Assembly: GCA_014526335.1 (NCBI GenBank)
Contig: JACTAT010000052.1
Location: 744,001-808,000 of the forward strand
Reading direction: 5' to 3'
Source of the DNA: Chrysaora quinquecirrha
Taxonomy: Eukaryota > Cnidaria > Scyphozoa > Semaeostomeae > Pelagiidae
DNA: 64,000 bases
Positions 1 through 64,000 of this stretch are shown here, one piece after another. The notes beneath the pieces were generated by a model. It searched no databases, was not told the origin of the DNA, and saw only the letters and a program-made list of their open reading frames with translations. The stretch's first letter is position 1, and each line of letters opens with the position of its first letter. The position numbers were made by a program, and so were the translations under genes.

Positions 1-1068
1 TATAAATTTTATGAGCATTAAAAGTTTGCGATTTTGTAAGGTCCCAGGCCATGTGGGGTAAAAAGTTCCGCCAAGTTAATTTTTTGCGGTCAAAGCCTTT
101 ATGGATTCGGGAAGTTTGAATGCTCAATAAAATTAAGAACATAAGGGCTAGGCTAGGGCAGTGAAACTTTGCCCCAGATTAAGTTTTGGATGCTTTATAC
201 GATTTTCGCATCTGAAAAGTCGATATCTTTTGATTTCGAAAAATTTTACTGCTGTTGATTGTCGACAGAAGTGATCTATTAAAACACTTTGCAGTTCGTG
301 GCTGCTGATTGGTTGGTTATACACACAGAAACTGGGGAGGCCAAACCCAACAATGGCCTAGCCTTTACCTTGGTCTTATTTGAGCTGTTTTCTACAATGA
401 AACAAAATTCCTATGCTCAGAAGAAGTTCATGAAGCTCTATTAGTCTTAAATTGATAAAAAATTTAGGGAAAATGAATATAAAAGAGGAACAAACCTCAT
501 AAAACTTTTTGCTGCTAGATTGCATGACGCACAGACATGGCTTTCGTTATCGTTTTGTTCTTTGGCGCGTGTGGTTAGTGCGGCTGCGCGAACATGGTCA
601 TTTAAGCGGGAAATTGGCTTTTTGACAAAAGCAAAAAGGGAATGAAAAAATCCCCAAGAAAAACAATTTAAATAAAAATGTTCTTTGTTATAAAAATCGC
701 TCAGCTTATATTATTTTTATCAAACGAAGGCAGTGAAATATGCAACTAAACAAACAAGTCTAAAAAAACAATTGTTCTGATCTGCTTTTGTCTCTCCCAC
801 CATTTTGGTTTGTCTCTCCCCTCTTATTCATACTCTCTATTCCTCCCCCTTTTGTTTCGGACCATCAAAGTATAACGTGACTTTTCCAGACAACATGCTG
901 CCTTCTGAAATCAACCGATGTTATCTGTCATCGTCCTTTCGTGTTTTGCCACTCTTGGTGGTTGGCGCTCTTTTCTCCAATCCTTCATAAAAACATCAAA
1001 GTTTAGAGTCCTGTTGCTCTTTCGAAGCTATTCGGTGAAAGAAATTCTTCATTTTTATCCATTTCAAA
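1..1068. other. Upstream flank of the GMP reductase-like gene
   Basis: AT-rich sequence with no convincing exon. The short open frame at 805-990 has no recognisable similarity and lies in the probable promoter or 5' UTR zone. The region just before the start codon (about 1000-1068) has no in-frame homology and is probably 5' UTR. I could not identify a TATA box or initiator with confidence. Confidence 0.4.
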
Positions 1069-4000
1069 ATGCCGATCGTTGAGCATGAAGTAAAGCTGGA
1101 CTTCAAAGATGTCCTCATTCGGCCTAAACGGAGCACCATAAAAAGCCGGGCAGATGTAAGAATTTTATTCATTATAATAATATAACTTTATCAAATTAAT
1201 TAAATTTACCAGCACAAAATATTAATACATTTTGTACAGTTTAGAACTGAAATATGGTTGGTTTGATAAAATTGAGCCATGAACTTTGTTTGGTGGGGGG
1301 AGAAGGGGTAACAGGACAGGACAGGGGGTCAAAGGGGAGGTCAAAAAAACCGTAAAACCCAAAATTTTTTTAGCCAAAAACCGTACAAGCGTACATGTGT
1401 TTTGTTAAAACTGTAAAACTGCACCGATATCGCAAATTCGAAAACCGTAAAACCGTACTTTTGAAGTTTAAAAGCCGTTAAACCGCTTTCAGATGTCGAA
1501 AAACCACAAACCATCATGCCCAATGACCCCATCAGGACAAGTCGGCTCGCTACAAAGTTGACCCATCATGTGTTAGAAAAGTCGGCCTGTCAGCGCACAG
1601 CAAATCGCGAGCCACTAAAATACTTGTACATGTACTCTGTTAAAGTAGAGGTTTTGGGGTGGCAGCCCTGAATATCCCCACACGCACAGGTAACAAAATA
1701 ATTAGTAACCTTGTGGGCAGGCATTGCAGTGGGTCAACTTGGGTGGGCTGGCATGGTAGTGGGCTGACTTGTCTAGAAAGCAGGGGAAGCAAAGTCCCTA
1801 TTCAAGGATTCCTAAGAATGTTCCTAAAACTATTTGCAATCTTTTTCAGGTTGACCTTTGCAGAAAATTTGTTTTCAGAACAGCAAAGAAGCATTTTCCG
1901 GATGATGTCATTCCAATAATAGCTGCAAATATGGACACAGTTGGGACATTTGAAATGGCCAAGGTTTTGGCAAAGGTATGCCTACCTTTATCTTAACGAA
2001 TGTGCCTGCATGAAAGAGAAGCAAAGTTGCGGACCCTAAGTAGTGGTATAGCAAAGTGATGTGGCATTCAAACCAGTGACTGTTGCTGATGTGGGGTATT
2101 AACAAATCCAAAAACCGATGAATTTGTTGAGAGTTACACCCAAATTTTCTTTGACACCCCTCCTCTTGACTTACTGACCTCAGAAGGATTCAAGAAACAC
2201 ATTGTTCAAACCTATAACACTAGATTTACCTGCATATAACACCCATACTAATAAGGCATACCCCGGGTGGCATACCCCAAGACCAAAGTGGATAGTCAAA
2301 AATGCTTGTGTGGAATATGCTTTGAAACTTCCTCATAAGGCATCTGGCATCTCTTTGGTGCATAGGTTTTATTGCAAAATCTAAGGCAATGAGGGGCAAA
2401 TATCCATGTGCCTGGCTTGCAGATAAGGTGCAAGATAAATAGTAGGTAGGACTGTTTATTTCCCCTTTATTTAAGAGACAATCTGTTTGAGAAACACATG
2501 CCGTTATATAGGAAAGATTCAAGCTGATTAAATATTCTTTAATTAATAAGCTTTTTTCCTGTTATAGCACAAAATCTTAACAGCAATCCATAAACACTAT
2601 ACAGTTGAGGAATGGAGAGTGTTTGCAGAGGAAAATGCAGACATTTTACCTGTAAGTGTGATTATACATTTAATAAGAGAATATATATGATGAATATGGA
2701 AAACCTACAGTTACATTGCCAAAAACTGATGAATTCTCTGTCTTTTAAGTACTGCATTGCAAGTGCTGGAATGGTACAAAAAGATAATGAAGTTCTCGAC
2801 GTGATACTTCACGAGTTCCCACAAATTCCTGCAATTTGCTTGGATGTTGCAAATGGATACTCAGAGCATTTCGTTGAGTTTGTCAAAGATGTCCGAGCAA
2901 GGCATCCAGAGCACATCATTATGGTATAGCAAAATTTTGTCTATTGAATTTTTTATGTTACAGTATAATCTGGTTATAACGTACTTGAAGGGACCATTGT
3001 ATTTGGTATGTTATAAGCAATGTACATTATAAACAGGGTATTTTCATTTGTTCTCTGACTCTGGGGACAATTTAAATGGTATGTTATATCCGAGAGTACG
3101 TTATAAGCGAGTATGTTATTACCGGATTATACTGTGAATCTACTGTATGTGTTTAAATTTGCAATGAATAGCCAAAATGTCTTTGAACATACTTCAAAGC
3201 TTTTTTGTCTGATACTTCTCAGAGTATTAATGTCAGAAACAAACTAACAGAATCAACTAACGTAAGGTGAAATAGATTAACAACCATCAGTGGTGGATCA
3301 AAACATACCCATAAGAAAGCCAAAGAAAAGATTAATTGGTCTTGTGTTTTTATCGCAAATCAGCTCAGCATACAGTGGGGCAGCCAATAGAACTAGTTTA
3401 AGAATCCAAGTGTGTACAAGTCATCACCTTTTGATGTATATGCCATGTGCCCTTTCTTAAAATGATAATGATAAAGAACTTTTCGTTCAGGCTGGGAATG
3501 TTGTCACTGGTGAAATGGTTGAACAGTTAGTGCTATGTGGAGCAGATATAATTAAAGTTGGAATCGGACCAGGTTTGTAATTTCTCATGTATCTAGTATA
3601 TGAGTGAGCACATCAATCTGCATGAATAACAACCATTTTGAAAACTATTAGAATCAAACATGAAAAAGCTTACCCATTTGGTAATGCAGGTTCAGGGTTA
3701 TTTTCAGCACCAATGCTGATTTGGACCTCAGGAGTTGGCTATCCCCAAGTTAGTGCTGTTTTACCTACAATACGATAGAACTAACGCCAACTAGTTATAT
3801 CTTGTGTCGATAGGTCAGAACTGTATCAGGAAATCAGAACTGTTTGGAAGCAGTTGATCGTGGTCACAAGAGCGCTAAAGTAAGCTGCGCCTGACGGGCA
3901 TCTGTTGTCAACAAATAGTGGAAGTAGAACATGCCCAACTTTTTGGAACTATGCACCGACCAGTTGCCGCAAAAGAAAACTAATTGCCAATGCCCAATGG

Positions 4001-5473
4001 TTGTGTATTCTTGATCATAGAGTCTTGAAATGCAATTTTTCCTGTTAAGTTGCAATTCCTTCTTTTCTTCCTATTCATTTCGTAATGACCGACTGATATT
4101 CATTCGTGCAATTGGGAACCAGGATTTAGTCTCTGTGGCGCAGTGATTAGCGTGTAGGGCTCACAACGAAAATGTTGTGGGTTCGTCGAGCCACGGTCTT
4201 TCCACGTGTGATAATGGAGATAACAACCTTGGGCAAGTTGTTAACAAAGAGGTGCCTCTCTCTACCCAGGTGTATAAGTGGGTACCTGGTCGGTAGTTAT
4301 GAGCGCCATGTGTTGCTGCACCCTGCTATATGCTATATGCATCCAGACCAGGGGTAAAGTGTAAACTCGACTGAGTAGCCCTAGGCTAGTAGTAGACTCG
4401 AAAACCGCAACTTCTGAAGTCTGTGCGCTGAGCAACTTCTGAAGTCTGTGCGAAGTCTGTCCTATGGTTGCAAAGGTACCAATAAAATCACATAGCATTT
4501 CCAGAATATTGACGCGTTTATGTTATTTTAGGTGGAGACTTGGTTGAAAGAGATGGAAGAAAATTGAAAATATTTTATGGCATGAGCTCATCTACTGCCA
4601 TGAAGAAGCATGCTGGTGGCATTGCTGAGTATCGGTAATAAATGAAATGTATTCCTTATGTCTCCTTTACATTACCTAGCAGGCCCTAGCATGCACTTAT
4701 TACATGTGAAGAAGCTTCTAAAGTTCTTACCAAGCTTGGTGTTGAACGTATTGAAGGGTTTCAAATTCAATCTCTTGTATACAAGAGGAACAGTTTGCAA
4801 TGATACGAAATGCTAATAGATCTGGCTTATAAAACAGGGAGGGTATGCAGTTTGGTCGTGAAGGCTTTAAGAAGACAGAATGAGCTAATCCAGGGCTTCA
4901 CTCTTTCTGTAATCTTTCGAACATGCTTGCGTTACAGTTCTGTTGTTTTGAATAAGCAATCCAGCTACAATATAAAACGTTGAAAAGCGAAAAACTTGTG
5001 CGCTAAGAATTGTTTTCGCAAAGCGTGATTCACGGGATAGTTTTTTCTTAATTTATCACGAAAAATGCTGTAAATGACTTAAAAAAGCTTGCAAAATCTT
5101 GTCGAGCATTTTATTGAACTTGCTACATGTCACAGCTATACGCCGGCAATTTTTCTGCTGCACTTGCACCCGGGAAAGCCTAAAAATTGAACAATTAAAG
5201 AATAAACTTCTAGTTTCAGCCCTAGTTAAACGTGTTACCTTAAGAACAAGTTGTCCAAGCTATAATATACTGAACTTGTTTTTTTGTAGATCTTCCGAAG
5301 GTAAAACCGTGGAGATTGCTTACAAAGGTGATGTGAAAAGCACAATCCTTGATATACTTGGAGGCATTAGATCAACATGTACTTATGTTGGAGCACTGAA
5401 ACTCAAAGAACTTCCACGAAGAACTACATTTATAAGAGTTACGCAACAGCTTAATGCAATTTTCAGCAAGTGA
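1069..5473 (+). CDS. GMPR: GMP reductase-like gene, nine exons seen, incomplete as assembled
   Basis: GMP reductase converts GMP to IMP with NADPH in cytosolic purine salvage. Exons read: 1069-1155, 1850-1975, 2568-2651, 2750-2923, 3491-3572, 3690-about 3757, about 3815-3886, 4532-4634, 5290-5473. Family landmarks visible include [13 protein letters not shown] near the start, [108 protein letters not shown] and TFIRVTQQ, ending in TGA. The ATG has AAAATG context and matches the family N-terminus. Two defects stand out. The residues between GPG and GVGYPQ do not contain the catalytic Cys-Thr-Thr-Arg loop. The exon expected between 3886 and 4532 (phosphate-binding Asp-Gly-Gly and Gly-Gly motifs, about 40 residues) is not found. 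It may be a decaying gene, a divergent paralogue, or a deletion or assembly loss. Confidence 0.85.
1330..1620. repeat. Intron 1 tract with repeated AAACCGTAAAACC-type motifs
   Basis: The motif accgtaaaac and close variants recur about six times in 200 bp (near 1351, 1379, 1412, 1441, 1450, 1475) inside GMPR intron 1. No terminal repeats or target duplication were recognised. Its origin is unknown. Confidence 0.4.
2961..3134. mobile_element. 174-bp pogo/Tigger-like MITE in a GMPR intron
   Basis: Begins CAGTATAATCTGG and ends with the imperfect reverse complement CCGGATTATACTG. The left flank is TA; the right flank is TG rather than TA, so the target duplication is imperfect. CAGT-type ends with TA preference are typical of pogo/Tc1-mariner miniature elements. 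There is no coding capacity. A degraded relative sits near 27805-27950. Confidence 0.6.
3690..3886 (+). CDS. GMPR: Two divergent exons of the GMPR-like gene around the active-site loop
   Basis: Acceptor gcag at 3686-3689 joins in phase to GPG of the previous exon. The frame then runs through [11 protein letters not shown] and TSGVGYPQ to a donor gttagt near 3758. A second small exon follows acceptor gatag and reads [14 protein letters not shown] then DRGHKSAK before donor gtaagc at 3887. GVGYPQ is the conserved helix start of GMPR. The loop before it is four residues longer than usual and lacks cysteine. Exon limits are by eye, and the small second exon is the least certain. Confidence 0.5.
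4131..4460 (+). mobile_element. tRNA-derived SINE in the GMPR intron that lacks an exon
   Basis: The head carries a tRNA-like A box (GTGGCGCAGTGATTAGCG) and a B box-like GGGTTCGTCGAGCC spaced as in a tRNA. A non-tRNA body follows with GGGCAAGTTGTTAACAA and GTGGGTACCTGG. It differs in body from the seven-copy SINE family elsewhere in the window. The 3' limit is uncertain. Confidence 0.65.
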
Positions 5474-6242
5474 GCTAAAACCAAGTGGATTGTCTAGGAT
5501 GGAGATATCTTTTAATCGCATTATTGTGTAAGTTGCAAGTTTCGCTACTTTGTCGAAACTCTTGTATAAGCGCTAGTATCAATGACTGGTTTGAGAGATG
5601 AGAATGCAACTTTTGTAAATGAAGAGTCGTTTTTCTGCTTTTCTCCTTCTCTCATAATAATAATCTTATTGGTCTTCTATCGCTGTATTCGGGGAGATGA
5701 TTGATGTTTAAATCAAAATACTACCTATTCAGTTTCACTTCTCTGTTGGCGCATTTCGATCCACATTTGGGTATAAATTCCACCTTAGTCGATTGTTTGG
5801 GTCTGTTTCTGACGTTTATACTCTGATATAATCTCAGGTAGTATGCCAGGCGAAAAATTATTTAAGCTAAAAGCTTATTGGTCTTCTTGCTGTATCTCAC
5901 AAGCTGATTGTTGTTCAAAACACTATAGCAAAGCAGATTCACTTTTCTGATTGGTGAATTCGATTCGCATTCGGGTATAAAATTCCACCTTATTCAATTG
6001 TTTCCGTCTGTTTCCTTACGTTAATACTCTAAGTACTGCCATATGAAAAAAAGCTTTTCGCTATCTTGAAGTTCAGCAGAACTCAAAGACTTCTCTCATA
6101 ATAATATTCTATTTATAAATACAAATTTCTCAAACATTTTTAAATAAGCAATTCTAAATACTCCTGTTTTGAAACTTAAATAAATAGAGTACATGAAAAA
6201 TTACATACAGATATTTGAAATCTAAGTTAGCAATTCCGCAGT
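5474..6242. other. Tail-to-tail intergenic spacer with a duplicated repeat
   Basis: This 769-bp spacer separates the two convergent stop codons. A roughly 80-bp motif occurs twice, near 5755-5825 and 5950-6030 (shared words include GGGTATAAA, TTCCACCTTA and TTTCCGTCTG-like text). A third related copy lies near 53525-53590 in a dynein intron. The only AATAAA on the plus strand that I noticed is near 6178-6186, which would give the GMPR gene a long 3' UTR. Confidence 0.5.
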
Positions 6243-63988
<57,746 letters not shown>

Positions 63989-63989
<1 letters not shown>

Positions 63990-64000
63990 CTGCCTGAACA
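63989..64000 (-). CDS. DNAH5/DNAH8: Possible 3' end of dynein exon 1
   Basis: A strong donor (gtaagt on the minus strand, 63988-63983) is preceded by a few bases running off the window. The next exon starts in phase 0, so this could be the end of the first coding exon. Only 12 bases are visible and homology cannot be tested. Confidence 0.3.

Noticed and set aside
1659..1996. Separate small genes on the plus strand around 1.7-2.0 kb
   Set aside because: Only the part 1850-1975 has homology and it is exon 2 of the GMPR-like gene; the rest is intron.
4172..4498. Open frames on both strands near 4.2-4.5 kb as the missing GMPR exon
   Set aside because: They lie inside the SINE and contain none of the family motifs.

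Overview
This is a 64 kb piece of an intron-rich animal genome. Two genes can be supported. They lie tail to tail and are crowded with intronic repeats. Coding exons of roughly 60-320 bp with canonical splice sites, tRNA-derived SINEs, short DNA transposons and an axonemal dynein heavy chain all point to a ciliated metazoan. The AT-rich introns and repeat mix would suit a marine invertebrate such as a cnidarian or sponge, but I cannot name a species.

Plus strand, 1069-5473: a gene related to GMP reductase (IMPDH/GMPR family), read as nine exons. It is not intact as assembled. The segment that should hold the catalytic cysteine is unlike the family, and one expected exon (the barrel region with the phosphate-binding Asp-Gly-Gly and Gly-Gly motifs) is absent from an intron that now carries a SINE.

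Minus strand, 63989 down to 6243: one very large gene for an outer-arm axonemal dynein heavy chain of the DNAH5/DNAH8 type. I placed 88 coding exons, about 13.67 kb or about 4,556 codons, missing only the first exon beyond the right edge. The tail, linker, AAA1-AAA6, coiled-coil stalk with microtubule-binding domain and C-terminal domain are all present. Splice phases close throughout provided eight one-base indels, nearly all in short homopolymers, are treated as errors. This looks like a real gene in an assembly with residual homopolymer errors rather than a pseudogene.

Introns hold most of the unusual structure. There is a family of about 17 short inverted-repeat elements (called the GGCCAAACG element here) and a 1.35 kb satellite with an exact 10-bp period in the intron that splits the AAA1 P-loop region. 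There are seven copies of one tRNA-derived SINE plus several other tRNA-headed SINEs, and a 0.9 kb pogo/Tigger-like element with TA target duplication inside a minisatellite. ATG/CAT microsatellites occur at four loci. Three introns use GC-AG splice sites. I saw no CRISPR, rRNA, functional tRNA gene or multi-gene system. The two genes have unrelated jobs (purine salvage and ciliary motility).
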